From positions 1-64,000 of the forward strand of contig JAJFKR010000001.1 in assembly GCA_021773095.1 (NCBI GenBank): DNA of 64,000 nt. Reading direction: 5' to 3'. Shown one piece after another: positions 9,561 to 18,395 of the stretch. Both the position numbers and the translations under genes were made by a program. The stretch is from Woeseiaceae bacterium (GTDB lineage Bacteria > Pseudomonadota > Gammaproteobacteria > Steroidobacterales > Woeseiaceae). Within the stretch, counting starts at the first letter, position 1. Each line of letters opens with the position of its first letter. Under the pieces are notes generated by a model that saw only the letters and a program-made list of their open reading frames with translations, did no database searches and had not been told where the DNA came from.

Positions 9561-11859
9561 ATTCGCCAAACTCCTCATTGCGAGCCGCAATTTCTGCCAC
9601 TTGCCCGAAGCTCAAAGCGGCATCGTTACAGGGCAAGCGCTCCGGCACGAACACGTCGAAACCGTTGTCGATCAGTAATTTGACGGTCTGTGATGTCAGA
9701 ACATGATTTTGAAATACACCGCCCGACAGTCCAATTCGTATTACGCCGTGACCGTCTCTCACAGTTGCCGCCTGCTGCAGGATCGCTGCGGCAAGACTGG
9801 AGTGAAAAACTTCGGCGCGATAACTTTTGGTCAACCCACGATCTGCGAGTGTTGCCAACAGTGGCGCCCAATCCGTACGAAGAATTCCCTCATCGTCTGC
9901 GATCAGGGGCAATGTCATTGGCTTTCTCGGCTTCTCGCAGAGCGATTCCAGCAGCATCGGCCCCTGCGCTTCAAAACTGACGTTGGGCAGGTCGCAGACG
10001 ATGGCTGCCGCGGCGTCGAACAATCTTCCCGCAGCGCTGCTGGTTGGGCTATTCAGGCCATTGGACCATGCCGACCTGGCAAGTCCGTCAACGTCGGGGC
10101 AATCATGCAGGTTCTGCCCAAGCTGCCAGTAAAGCGCCGCAGCGCTGCGCCACGGCGCACGTCCGGCAAGATCGCCACCCGGCAATCGGAAGGGCCGCAG
10201 GCTGGCAACGCGCTGCCATGCGCCCGGTGCGCCCAGTAAGGCTTCACCGCCCCAAAGTGAACCGTCTTCGCCCAATCCGACACCGTCCCAGGTAAACATC
10301 AACCAGCGCCCGGGTTCGCCATGCTCAGCGGCCACGGCCGACGCGTGGGCCTGATGATGAAAAACGCTGGCAAACGGTAAGTCCTGTCGCCTTGCCCAGC
10401 GGTTCGTGGTGTATCCCGTGTGCGCGTCACAAACGATACTCGTCGCTCGTACTGCGTACAGCGCCTGAAGGTCCTCGGCCAGTTGCTCGAGCACTTCGAG
10501 ACTTCTGGGATTGCCCATTTCGCCAATATGCGGCGACACCGCAACACGATTTCCCCAACCCAGCGCAAGCGTAGCTTTCATATGGCCACCGACCGCGAGT
10601 ACCGGATCGGATAGCCGCCATGGCAGCTCGAACTCACAAGGAGCAGCACCACGACCCATTCGCAGCGGCCGGATTTTGCCAGCAATGTTTCTGTATACCG
10701 GGTCATCAGCCGGCCTGACGATCGGCCGGTCATGGTGCAAAAAAGCGTCAGCGATTCTCGCCAGTCGGGACGACGCTGCCGCGTTCTCAGTCAGCACCGG
10801 TTCACCACTGATATTGCCCGACGTCGCGACCAATGGACCGCCAAATCCTTGCAGCAACAACTCATGCAACGGGCTGTAGGGTAAAAATATGCCGATCTCT
10901 CTCAGTCCCGGCGCGACGTTGGAAGCGAGCCGGGTATGGACGTGTTTCTGCAACAACACGATGGGACGGGACGGACCCAGCAATAACTCCGCCTCGACCA
11001 CGCCGACCTTCGCCGTCAAACGAACCGCAGCCAGCCCGTCGGCGCCGCGCATCGGAAACATTACCGCCAATGGCTTGTCGGGACGCTGTTTACGTTCTCG
11101 CAGACTCTCGACAGCCGCCCGGTTGCGGGCATCGCAAAGCAGGTGGTACCCACCAATGCCCTTCACAGCGACAACATTGCCGTCCCGCAACTTGGTCAGG
11201 GCAGCATCGATCCCGGAATCAGTATCGCTGTACTCATCATGCCCGCCTGTATCGAATTCCAGCCCTGGCCCACAGACCGGACACGCAATCGGCTCGGCAT
11301 GAAAACGACGGTCGTCCGGATTCTCGTACTCGGAGCGACAATCAGCACACAGTTCAAAGCCCGCCATGCTCGTGTTTTCGCGGTCGTACGGCATGGCCTC
11401 AATCAGCGTGTAGCGCGGACCGCACTGCGTGCAATTGATGAAAGGATAGTTGTAGCGCCGATCGGCCGGGTCATTCAGTTCCTGCCTGCAGTCATCGCAC
11501 ATGAAATTGTCGGCCGGCACGAAAATCCTGGCGTTTGCATCGGCGGCGCTCGCAACAATCTTGAAGTCGTCAAAAATAACCGGATTGACAGACTCGGAAC
11601 TTGCAATATTCGGCCGTGCCAAAGGGGGCGCCTGATCAATGAGGTCTCTGTGAAATTTGCGTAGCGATTCCGGGTTGCCACAGGCAATAATATCGACCTC
11701 GCCCAGTCGGTTCTGCACGTAACCAGTGAGTCGATATTCGTTGGCAAGTCGATACACAAAGGGTCGAAAGCCAACGCCCTGCACGTGGCCTGTCAGCTTA
11801 AACTGTGTACCTCTACGCAATGGAATACTCTTTCTTGCGACCTTGCCACTCATTCTCAC
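9553..11859 (-). CDS. hypF: Carbamoyltransferase HypF
   Basis: Makes the carbamoyl group for HypE from carbamoyl phosphate. Domain order is canonical: acylphosphatase (TGHVQGVGFRPFVYRLA), two zinc-finger-like motifs (CDDCRQEL with CTQCG, and CADCRSEY with CPVCG), a YrdC-like domain, and a Kae1-like C-terminal domain with HHQAHASAVAAEHG. The length of 768 residues is normal. The start at 11859 overlaps the hypD 3' end by 47 bp; later methionines at residues 3 and beyond are possible. Confidence 0.95.
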   Translation of the reverse strand: MRMSGKVARKSIPLRRGTQFKLTGHVQGVGFRPFVYRLANEYRLTGYVQNRLGEVDIIACGNPESLRKFHRDLIDQAPPLARPNIASSESVNPVIFDDFKIVASAADANARIFVPADNFMCDDCRQELNDPADRRYNYPFINCTQCGPRYTLIEAMPYDRENTSMAGFELCADCRSEYENPDDRRFHAEPIACPVCGPGLEFDTGGHDEYSDTDSGIDAALTKLRDGNVVAVKGIGGYHLLCDARNRAAVESLRERKQRPDKPLAVMFPMRGADGLAAVRLTAKVGVVEAELLLGPSRPIVLLQKHVHTRLASNVAPGLREIGIFLPYSPLHELLLQGFGGPLVATSGNISGEPVLTENAAASSRLARIADAFLHHDRPIVRPADDPVYRNIAGKIRPLRMGRGAAPCEFELPWRLSDPVLAVGGHMKATLALGWGNRVAVSPHIGEMGNPRSLEVLEQLAEDLQALYAVRATSIVCDAHTGYTTNRWARRQDLPFASVFHHQAHASAVAAEHGEPGRWLMFTWDGVGLGEDGSLWGGEALLGAPGAWQRVASLRPFRLPGGDLAGRAPWRSAAALYWQLGQNLHDCPDVDGLARSAWSNGLNSPTSSAAGRLFDAAAAIVCDLPNVSFEAQGPMLLESLCEKPRKPMTLPLIADDEGILRTDWAPLLATLADRGLTKSYRAEVFHSSLAAAILQQAATVRDGHGVIRIGLSGGVFQNHVLTSQTVKLLIDNGFDVFVPERLPCNDAALSFGQVAEIAARNEEFGEYG

Positions 11860-12937
11860 GGTAACCGGAAGACCACCAGATCCTGCAAGCGCCCTCGTCG
11901 GAGACCATGCACGGACCTATCGGTTTTCGGGGCGTGCAGGCAAGACCATAAAGACGACATTGGTTTGGATAAATCTTGCCGAGCACGACGCGCGCACAAT
12001 CACATCCCGGTGGCATCTCGCCAACTCGTTTCCGAGACTCATCGGCGTAAGATCGAAAAACGCGGCGCGCATCAAGCGCTGCATATTCTTCCCGTAAACG
12101 AAATCCCGATTTTGGAATGATCCCCACACCACGCCAGTTCGCGTCGTATACCTCCATGACTTCATCGAGTTGCTGGCGCGCGATGTTATTGCCTCCCGGT
12201 CGAACCACCTCCGGATAACAATTATCGAGGTTGCGGCGACCGGTTTTAAGTTGCTCGAGCACCGCGTACATTGCAGCCAGCAAAGTATCCGGCCTGAAGC
12301 CAGCTACCGCGGCCGGCAGGTGATGCCTGTCAATGACAAACTGCCACTCCTCGGGCCCCATGACGGTTGCGACATGACCCGGTGCGATGAGCGCATCGAA
12401 GCCCGGCGTTTCGGACTCCAGTAGCATCGCAACTGCCGGCCACGTCAGCCGACCGGATAACAGCACCAGGAGGTTGTCCGGCGCGCCTTCCGCCAGCATC
12501 GACGCGGTGGGAGCCGTTGTTGTCTCGAAGCCAGCGGCGAAAAATACGACCGTGCGCTTCGGATCCGCACTGGCGATCCGCACGGCCTCGGTCGGTGAGG
12601 CAATCGGTCGGATATCTGCACCCGCTGCCTTTGCCTGCTCCAGCGTACGTGATTCACGCTTGGGCACATTTACCGGGACACGTAGCATGTCACCGAATGC
12701 CACCAGTGTGACGTCCTCGTTCAACGCAATTTGAATGGCTTCGTAGACGTCCTCTTCCGGACAGATACAAACCGGACAACCAGGACCGGGAATAAGCTCA
12801 ATGTTGTCCGGTATCGCAGTACGCAAACCGGCCATGGAAATGGATCGCTCATGGCCACCACACACATTCATAATGCGCACAGGCCGGTCCATCTCGAGAC
12901 CCCGCAGCGCTTCCAGCCAGTGCGCCGCGTCTTTCAC
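11813..12937 (-). CDS. hypD: Hydrogenase maturation protein HypD
   Basis: Iron-sulfur scaffold that with HypC builds the Fe(CN)2CO unit. The motifs MNVCGGHE and PGPGCPVCICP hold the catalytic cysteines, and the C-terminal part has CDCARVVLGK and CTPRKPIGPCMVSDEG cysteines for the [4Fe-4S] cluster. The start is GTG, whose last base on the coordinate axis (12937) is shared with the hypB stop, implying tight coupling. Confidence 0.95.
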   Translation of the reverse strand: MKDAAHWLEALRGLEMDRPVRIMNVCGGHERSISMAGLRTAIPDNIELIPGPGCPVCICPEEDVYEAIQIALNEDVTLVAFGDMLRVPVNVPKRESRTLEQAKAAGADIRPIASPTEAVRIASADPKRTVVFFAAGFETTTAPTASMLAEGAPDNLLVLLSGRLTWPAVAMLLESETPGFDALIAPGHVATVMGPEEWQFVIDRHHLPAAVAGFRPDTLLAAMYAVLEQLKTGRRNLDNCYPEVVRPGGNNIARQQLDEVMEVYDANWRGVGIIPKSGFRLREEYAALDARRVFRSYADESRKRVGEMPPGCDCARVVLGKIYPNQCRLYGLACTPRKPIGPCMVSDEGACRIWWSSGYRENEWQGRKKEYSIA

Positions 12938-13635
12938 TACGCTCTGGCCTCTTCTACCCAGTCGACCCAGCCTTGCATTCCGACACCGGTTTTTGCTGAC
13001 AGATCCAGCATCGGCACGGAACTGGCCAGTTGTCGAAGACAGCGCATGGCCTCGGCGGGGTCGAAGTCGTCCAGTACCGCCAATAGATCGGATTTTGTTA
13101 TGAGCACCAGATCGGCCGCCCGAAACATCACCGGGTATTTGGCGGGCTTGTCATGACCCTCGGGCGTGGATAACAGTGCCACATTGAAATGCTGTCCAAG
13201 ATCGAAACTTGCGGGGCAAACAAGGTTGCCGACGTTTTCGATAAACAAGACATCGATATCCTGCAAATCCAGATTGTGCAAAGCACCGTGCACCATGTGG
13301 GCATCAAGGTGGCAGGCACTGCCAGTACTGATCTGAATCGCAGGTACGCCCTTTGCCCGAATTCGTTCGGCATCATTTTCGGTCTCGAGGTCGCCTTCAA
13401 TAACCGCAATGCGAACTTCGCCGTCGAGTGCCTCGATCGTCGCTTCGAGCAATGCGGTCTTGCCGGCACCCGGCGACGACATCAGGTTGATCGCTAATAC
13501 ACCGTGCTCGCTAAAATGTTCGCGGTTGTGCGCGGCCTGATGGTCGTTCGCGTCAAGCAGTCCCGTCAAGACCTCGACAGACTCGTGCCCGGCGGCAATG
13601 GTTTGAGGGATATTACATCCACAGGTACCGCACAT
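12937..13635 (-). CDS. hypB: Hydrogenase nickel incorporation GTPase HypB
   Basis: GTPase that loads nickel with HypA. MCGTCGCN at the N-terminus is the high-affinity metal motif. The P-loop is SSPGAGKTALLE, followed by GDLETENDAERI and the metal site region SACHLDA. There is no histidine-rich stretch, so it lacks the nickel-storage extension seen in some homologues. I started at MCGTCG rather than the longer open frame, whose extra 43 residues do not look like protein. Confidence 0.95.
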   Translation of the reverse strand: MCGTCGCNIPQTIAAGHESVEVLTGLLDANDHQAAHNREHFSEHGVLAINLMSSPGAGKTALLEATIEALDGEVRIAVIEGDLETENDAERIRAKGVPAIQISTGSACHLDAHMVHGALHNLDLQDIDVLFIENVGNLVCPASFDLGQHFNVALLSTPEGHDKPAKYPVMFRAADLVLITKSDLLAVLDDFDPAEAMRCLRQLASSVPMLDLSAKTGVGMQGWVDWVEEARA

Positions 13636-13648
13636 ATTCTCGCTCCTG

Positions 13649-13876
13649 TTAGGATTCCGCCGCCAGCATCTGGTCGAACAGCTGCCAGGACTCTGCGGCC
13701 TCCTGCTCCGAAACCTTCTGGATGGCATAGCCGACGTGAACGAGAATGTTATCGCCGATCTCAAGACCGTCGTCTCGCATCATGAAGAGGCTAACCTCTC
13801 GCTCAATACCGCGTGCTTCGCAGGTACAAAGAAAGCCGTCAATCGCCGTGATTTTCATAGGTACAGCAAGGCACAT
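13649..13876 (-). CDS. hypC: Hydrogenase assembly chaperone HypC
   Basis: Chaperone of 75 residues beginning MCLAVPMKI, whose Cys2 binds the iron complex and the large subunit. I chose this start, preceded by a strong AGGAGGTTTTTT ribosome site, over the in-frame ATG 24 bases upstream. It is the first gene of the minus-strand hyp operon. Only one HypC paralogue is present; the HupF/HoxL paralogue that often accompanies O2-tolerant enzymes is not found in this window. Confidence 0.93.
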   Translation of the reverse strand: MCLAVPMKITAIDGFLCTCEARGIEREVSLFMMRDDGLEIGDNILVHVGYAIQKVSEQEAAESWQLFDQMLAAES

Positions 13877-14020
13877 AGAAAAAACCTCCTTATTGATCAT
13901 AGGCCCTGAATATCAGCAGTGACGTACGTAATTACGCTTATTTCGATTGGGCTTCTCTCAGCCTATCTTTAGTGTGTGGGGAAATACGCCTGAGCGATTC
14001 CGGCGCGAGGAGAAATCACG

Positions 14021-14215
14021 ATGCGAAGAATAGTGAGCCTTGTTCTATTAGTAGGCGCGACAAATACAGCGCTGGCGCACACGGTTGAAGGGTCAACGTT
14101 GGTGATGCTCGGGCACGAAGTTTTCGGCCTGCATCACCTGCTGTTATCGATAGCGGTCATCGGGTTGGCTGTCTTCCTCGGCCGCAACTGGCATAGCAGC
14201 AAGGGCTCCAGATAA
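14021..14215 (+). CDS. Small exported or membrane protein, unknown
   Basis: I do not recognise this 64-residue protein. It has a clear signal peptide (MRRIVSLVLLVGATNTALA, likely cut before HTVEG), a short His-containing stretch (GHEVFGLHH) and one hydrophobic segment (LLLSIAVIGLAVFLG). A good ribosome site (CGAGGAGAAATC) precedes the ATG. It is divergent from hypC, and its last 72 bases overlap the 3' end of dusA on the other strand, so one of the two ends may be mis-called. A link to the hydrogenase is only suggested by position. Confidence 0.55.
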   Translation: MRRIVSLVLLVGATNTALAHTVEGSTLVMLGHEVFGLHHLLLSIAVIGLAVFLGRNWHSSKGSR

Positions 14216-15157
14216 GACTTCGGACCCGGCGCCATCCAGGTACGAGTGCTGGCTTAGATACCTTCGCCAGGCGCGGGCCCCTGGCTGCCCTGCGTACAAA
14301 CCAAGCATGTGCCGGGTGACACGACCCAGCGACTCACCGCCCGCCAGTACTGATTCAACGTAGGGCAACATTTGTGCAACGATGTCGGCTCGATCCGGGA
14401 GCGTCCAGTCCGGATTAAAGTGATGCTCTAATTCTGCCAAAAAATACGGTTGCTGATAGGCCTGCCGGCCGATCATCGCCCCATCCACGTGCTGCAATAC
14501 CTCATCGACCTGAGCAAAATCCACCAAGCCACCATTAATGATGATCTCAGGGTCTGGAAAGTCACGCTTCAGGCGATACACGCGTTCGTAATTGAGCGGT
14601 GGAATAGTTCGATTGTCTTTTGGGCTCAAGCCCTCGAGCATGGCGATACGCGCATGCACAACGAACTTTCTGCAACCGGCGCTAACAAGCCGCTCTACGA
14701 AAGCTGTCAGGAATTCACGGCTGTCCTGATCATCAATTCCGATACGCGTCTTTACGGTAACCGGAATATCCGTCTCGCACACCATCGCCTGATAGCAGTC
14801 GGCGACAACATCTGGCGTCGCCATCAGGCACGCGCCGAATTGTCCGCTTTGTACCTTGTCGCTGGGGCAACCAACATTGATGTTGATTTCGTCGTAGCCG
14901 TATTCATTGGCTTTCGCAGTGGCACTGGCCATCCAGTCCGGATTGCTGCCGCCCAGTTGCAGCGCCAGAGGATGTTCTTCGTCGTTGAATCTTAGAAAGC
15001 GATCTGCGTCACCGTGATGAATCGCTGCCGCGGTCACCATTTCGGTGTAGAGGAACGCGGACGGGCTTAGCAGGCGCATGAGATAGCGGCAGTGGCGGTC
15101 GGTCCAGTCCATCATTGGCGCAATTAACACTCTCGAAGGTCCTGTGTAGTCTACCAT
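14144..15157 (-). CDS. dusA: tRNA-dihydrouridine synthase A
   Basis: FMN- and NADPH-dependent enzyme reducing uridines in the tRNA D-loop. Family landmarks are IAPMMDWTDRHCRYLMRLL at the N-terminus, LQLGGSNP, ININVGCPSDKVQSGQFGACLM with the catalytic Cys, and VHARIAMLEGLSPKDNRTIPPLNY. The length of 337 residues is normal. Its 5' end sits 131 bp from the start of a divergent tyrosine-integrase gene; the 5' end of dusA is a known target of a family of island integrases. The upstream spacer is AT-rich compared with neighbours. Confidence 0.95.
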   Translation of the reverse strand: MVDYTGPSRVLIAPMMDWTDRHCRYLMRLLSPSAFLYTEMVTAAAIHHGDADRFLRFNDEEHPLALQLGGSNPDWMASATAKANEYGYDEININVGCPSDKVQSGQFGACLMATPDVVADCYQAMVCETDIPVTVKTRIGIDDQDSREFLTAFVERLVSAGCRKFVVHARIAMLEGLSPKDNRTIPPLNYERVYRLKRDFPDPEIIINGGLVDFAQVDEVLQHVDGAMIGRQAYQQPYFLAELEHHFNPDWTLPDRADIVAQMLPYVESVLAGGESLGRVTRHMLGLYAGQPGARAWRRYLSQHSYLDGAGSEVLSGALAAMPVAAEEDSQPDDRYR

Positions 15158-15288
15158 TTATGGGCCTTTTTTCTTTATCATTCAATAGGTTACGTTGTAC
15201 TATTTTCAACTCGTTCTGTACCTATTCTCGTCCATTTTGTGTCAAATATGGCTCATGTCGCACTTTCTTTTACCTAACTGGAGTAATA

Positions 15289-16353
15289 ATGGCCACAATT
15301 CGACCACGTCAACGTCGTGATGGCAGCACAGCCTACCTCGCCGAGGTACGAATCAAGCGTGATGGCCGCCTGGTGCACCGCGAATCCAGGACCTTTGACA
15401 AGCGTCGGCTCGCTACGGATTGGGCAACCCGGCGGGAGAGCAAACTTAACAAGTCAGATGCCCTTCCTAAACGCAATCAACGCGCACTAAGAGGTCCACT
15501 TCACAAAATTCTAGTGAAATATCGCAAGGAAGTCTCCGATATTCGCCCGATGGGTCGCAGCAAATCGGCGCACATCAAATTTCTGGAAAAGACGAATCTC
15601 GCGAACTTTGACGTAGCCGAAATAAAGTCTTCTGACTTGATCGAACATGTGCGAGCCCGCCGGAGGTCGGGAGCCGGCGCTTCAACCGTAAATAACGACC
15701 TCGTCTGGTTGCGGATCATCCTTCGGTATGCACGCGCCGCATGGGATGTACCTGTCGACCTTACAGCGATTGACGACGCGTATGAGGTTCTCAGGGCCGA
15801 GAAATTGGTCGCGAAATCAAAAGCGAGGTCTCGCCGGCCATCACATTCGGAACTTTCAGCACTATCAGAGCATTTTCGGGAGAAGGAAAAACGACGCTCA
15901 AGTATTCCTATGCGTGACATCATGTGGTTCGCAATTCATTCGGCGCGCCGACAAAGTGAAATCACAGGTCTATTGATCGACGACAATGACGAAGAAACCC
16001 GAACCGGCATTGTTCGAAATCTCAAACATCCGACAGACAGAGAATTATTTCGACGATTCAAATATTCAGATGAAGCATGGGATATTGTACAGCGACAGAA
16101 TCACGATGAGGATCGAGTATTCCCCTTTGAACCCAAGACGATAGGTGCTGCTTTTACTCGAGCGTGCCGCGTGCTCGAGATAGACAATTTGCACTTTCAT
16201 GACTTGCGACACGAGGCGACCAGCAGGCTTTTTGAAGCAGGATACTCGATTGTGGAAGTCCAACAGTTCACTTTGCATGACAGCTGGGGAACATTGAGTC
16301 GTTACACGCATTTACGACCGGAATCTGTCGCGATTCGTACCGGAAAAAAGTAA
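15289..16353 (+). CDS. Tyrosine recombinase/integrase
   Basis: Phage-type site-specific recombinase of 354 residues. The first 70 residues (ATIRPRQRRDGSTAYLAEVR) resemble the arm-binding domain, followed by a SAM-like core-binding domain. The catalytic domain has the Arg of box I (RRQSE, Arg221), HDLRH (His304, Arg307) and the nucleophile Tyr339 in SRYTHLRPES. I started at the ATG at 15289 (TGGAGTAATAATG); the longer open frame lacks protein-like sequence. It lies immediately beside dusA, and a degenerate tRNA-Thr-like 3' half lies about 100 bp downstream. It marks the left border of the accessory region; I could not identify the matching att site at the far end. Confidence 0.92.
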   Translation: MATIRPRQRRDGSTAYLAEVRIKRDGRLVHRESRTFDKRRLATDWATRRESKLNKSDALPKRNQRALRGPLHKILVKYRKEVSDIRPMGRSKSAHIKFLEKTNLANFDVAEIKSSDLIEHVRARRRSGAGASTVNNDLVWLRIILRYARAAWDVPVDLTAIDDAYEVLRAEKLVAKSKARSRRPSHSELSALSEHFREKEKRRSSIPMRDIMWFAIHSARRQSEITGLLIDDNDEETRTGIVRNLKHPTDRELFRRFKYSDEAWDIVQRQNHDEDRVFPFEPKTIGAAFTRACRVLEIDNLHFHDLRHEATSRLFEAGYSIVEVQQFTLHDSWGTLSRYTHLRPESVAIRTGKK

Positions 16354-16450
16354 GACGGATAAATTCATGAAAGGCACAGCCGAACTGGCGAAGCTAGTTC
16401 CCAATAACAGGTTGGAAGGTGTTCATTCCATTAGAAGGCGCTTTGAAAAA

Positions 16451-16500
16451 TTGACGCCAGCACACGGAATCGAATCACGAACCCACTGATTACGAACCAT
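16451..16500 (-). pseudogene. tRNA-Thr(CGT)-like 3' half, degenerate
   Basis: Read on the minus strand, the segment has an anticodon-loop sequence TTCGTAA, the 3' anticodon stem TCAGT, a variable-loop-like GGGTT and a T-loop-like TTCGATTCC. The D-arm and acceptor 5' half are missing and the T-stem no longer pairs well. Such 3' halves are left at the borders of islands that integrate into tRNA genes. It may be an att scar of the neighbouring integrase. Confidence 0.35.
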
Positions 16501-16611
16501 TCTCGCAAACGCTTAGTGACGCGGTATACAGCAAACTTTTCTTAGATTATTGCCGAGATTTGGCCACCCATACATGCGGTACACAGGCAAATTCTTAGAA
16601 GAAGGTCGCCT

Positions 16612-16723
16612 GGTTTGTAGTTAGTCCATTAATATGCAAGTTGCTGCATTTATTGAATAGTCGCAGGGCGCCCGTTGCATGAATTACGCCACCGTGCACA
16701 ACGATGCAGAACTCGATCACGCA
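16612..16723 (+). repeat. 113-bp dispersed repeat, copy 1
   Basis: It aligns nearly without gaps to copies at 17044 and 26642. Shared blocks are a head GGTTnGTAGTTAG, a middle block GTCGnnGGGnCGCnCGTTGCA, and a tail with TGCACAACGA and TCAATCACGC-like bases (here more diverged). The head and the bases before it (GGTCGCCTGGTTTGTAG) are the complement of a tRNA-Arg anticodon loop and 3' stem. This is the most diverged copy. Confidence 0.65.
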
Positions 16724-17043
16724 CCCCCGTGCAGCAACTCAAGGTCGTTAGATTTTGTCGGACGGCGGCTGCAAACCACATTGCTAGTTTCAGCCTTGCG
16801 TCAACTATCCATCTGCATAGTACCACCTGCGCCACTCTTGACATTTCGCCGTTTGACCATCGTTGTACGACGACTCTGACCGCCGCCGCATTGCAGTAGC
16901 GGGCTGCTCCGACTCTTTACAAAAGACGCTTTATGTAAAGACTGGTCATGTAGAACTAATCGTGTCGAGATGTCGCGAAGATATTCGAAGACATGACGGA
17001 GATGGAGCAGACAGAGACATTTCAAGCACAATGCCGACCGCCT

Positions 17044-17156
17044 GGTTCGTAGTTAGATCACTGAACTGTAAGGTAATGTAAACATTGAGTAGTCGTTGGG
17101 ACGCTCGTTGCACGAACTGCCCGACAATGCACAACGAAGCACGACTCAATCACGCC
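17044..17156 (+). repeat. 113-bp dispersed repeat, copy 2
   Basis: Same direction and length as copies 1 and 3. The bases from about 17034 through the head, read on the minus strand, give CTACGAACCAGGCGGTCGG, which matches the anticodon loop, 3' stem and variable loop of tRNA-Arg(ACG). The 3' block CCCGACAATGCACAACGAAG is close to copy 3. An inner imperfect inverted repeat (GTCGTTGGG with CCCGAC) suggests a folded structure. Confidence 0.7.
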
Positions 17157-17227
17157 AAAACTCCGCAACTACGATCACCAAATGCAGGAATCGGCGTCGA
17201 TCCTACTCGACCCGACCCCTCAGGCGA

Positions 17228-18010
17228 TTACTTGCTAATGCGCGCAACAGCCTCAGCTGTCGTCCAGACGGCATTCGCCATGAAACGGAAGTTGACTAGT
17301 GCGGCGAGGTAGCCGTCTCCTTCCGGAATCTGTGCTGCCGCTGTCGCATCTTTGACGACAGCCACTTCGAAACCCTGCTCCAGCAACTCATGCATGTGCG
17401 CCTGTGCGCACAGGTTAGCTGACATGCCAGCGAGGATCACCTGGTCGATGTGCTGCTTGCGCAGTTGCAGTACTAAGTCGTTTTGCTCTGGGCCATACAC
17501 TTTGTGTGGCGAAGCGATAATGGTCTTGCCATCAAAAAGATACGGCTTGTATTGTGGCATGAAATCCGCACCAGAGCCTTCGAAGCCTTCGATAGAGAAC
17601 GCAGAGACGCGATCAAACATACCTATTGCGTGCATTACCTTCTCCAGCGCCCCCTCAAACTTCCAGCCATGGTCCGTCGGGTAGTAATAGTGTGGCGAGA
17701 TGAAAACAGCAATGTCATTAGCCTTGGCTGACTTCAGCAATTGTTCGATGTGTTCAACCGTTTTGTTAGCCGTTACCGATTTACCAACAAGTGCCCATGT
17801 GACTCCATCTGGACTTAAAAAGTCGATCTGAGGATCCGTTATTACGATTGCTGTCCGCGGAAGATCGAGAACCATGTTACTTGGCGGTAGCGCTGGCTCT
17901 TCTGGTTCTGCGTACGGGTCATGCTGTGCGTTCGCGATGCCGCCAACTGCAATGAGAATTGCAATCCCGGAAATGCGCGCGATACTGGATAAGTACTGTT
18001 TCAATTTCAT
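17228..18010 (-). CDS. Exported isochorismatase-family cysteine hydrolase
   Basis: A 260-residue protein with an N-terminal signal peptide ending around IANAQHD, so it is likely periplasmic, unlike most of the family. The isochorismatase fold is clear: catalytic triad candidates are Asp59 (VITDPQIDF), Lys170 (ASPHKVYGPEQ) and Cys201 (GMSANLCAQAHMHELLE). Its substrate is unknown; family members cleave isochorismate, nicotinamide or other amides. A small unknown gene lies 11 bp upstream on the same strand and may be co-transcribed. It lies just inside the accessory region, beside repeat copy 2. Confidence 0.85.
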   Translation of the reverse strand: MKLKQYLSSIARISGIAILIAVGGIANAQHDPYAEPEEPALPPSNMVLDLPRTAIVITDPQIDFLSPDGVTWALVGKSVTANKTVEHIEQLLKSAKANDIAVFISPHYYYPTDHGWKFEGALEKVMHAIGMFDRVSAFSIEGFEGSGADFMPQYKPYLFDGKTIIASPHKVYGPEQNDLVLQLRKQHIDQVILAGMSANLCAQAHMHELLEQGFEVAVVKDATAAAQIPEGDGYLAALVNFRFMANAVWTTAEAVARISK

Positions 18011-18021
18011 GAGAATTTCCT

Positions 18022-18234
18022 TTAGGTGTCGTAGTGCTGTTGAGAGGTGACGTAAGCGGCAAGCGCTTGTGGTGCCTCAGCTAACGCGCCGTCGTCGAAT
18101 GCTAAATAGGCTTCTAGTGCATCGAAGCGATCAACCACTGGAATGGCACCAAAATTCGATTCGGGAAACTCTTCGCTGAGTGCGATTCTCATCTGGGTTT
18201 CATTCCTTTCGTAGAAACTGCTTTCGTTTACCAT
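18022..18234 (-). CDS. Small hypothetical protein
   Basis: A 70-residue acidic protein (MVNESSFYERNETQM...) with no signal peptide, membrane segment or motif that I recognise. The start at 18234 is chosen because it follows GAGAGTCATC-like bases; an ATG at 18252 is possible. It is the first gene of a minus-strand pair with the isochorismatase gene and shares a promoter region, containing a GTTAC dyad, with the divergent regulator. Confidence 0.5.
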   Translation of the reverse strand: MVNESSFYERNETQMRIALSEEFPESNFGAIPVVDRFDALEAYLAFDDGALAEAPQALAAYVTSQQHYDT

Positions 18235-18318
18235 GATGACTCTCCTGTGCATATCGGCGAATTGCCGATTTGAAACTCTGGATGCATGGTCACTAGTACA
18301 CCGCTCTCGCGGAAGTCA

Positions 18319-18333
18319 GTTACGGTAAGTAAC
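18319..18333. promoter_or_regulatory. Dyad GTTAC-N5-GTAAC, copy 1
   Basis: The 15-bp dyad GTTACGGTAAGTAAC lies in the divergent promoter region between the genes at 18234 and 18396. An exact reverse-complement copy lies at 20148-20162, just upstream of the RND exporter gene. The match extends to GGAAGT six bases further out, with two mismatches between. This pattern suggests an operator for the regulator encoded between the two copies. Confidence 0.55.
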
Positions 18334-18395
18334 TAGTTCAATCGCTTGGTCTGACTACGATTGACGTGACTTTAGATAGGTGGGCGTCTATTCTG

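Larger units (their letters stand above)
16354..17227. other. Gene-free stretch with repeats
   Basis: I see no convincing gene here. Short open frames are unsupported by ribosome sites or recognisable protein. The stretch holds a tRNA-Thr-like 3' half (16451-16500) and two copies of a 113-bp repeat (16612-16723 and 17044-17156), each joined to a tRNA-Arg anticodon-arm sequence. The composition and decayed look fit old mobile-element debris. Confidence 0.6.

Noticed and set aside
16946..17149. Small minus-strand open frame across repeat copy 2
   Set aside because: It is similar in translation to the frame at 26505-26747 only because both lie on the same DNA repeat.
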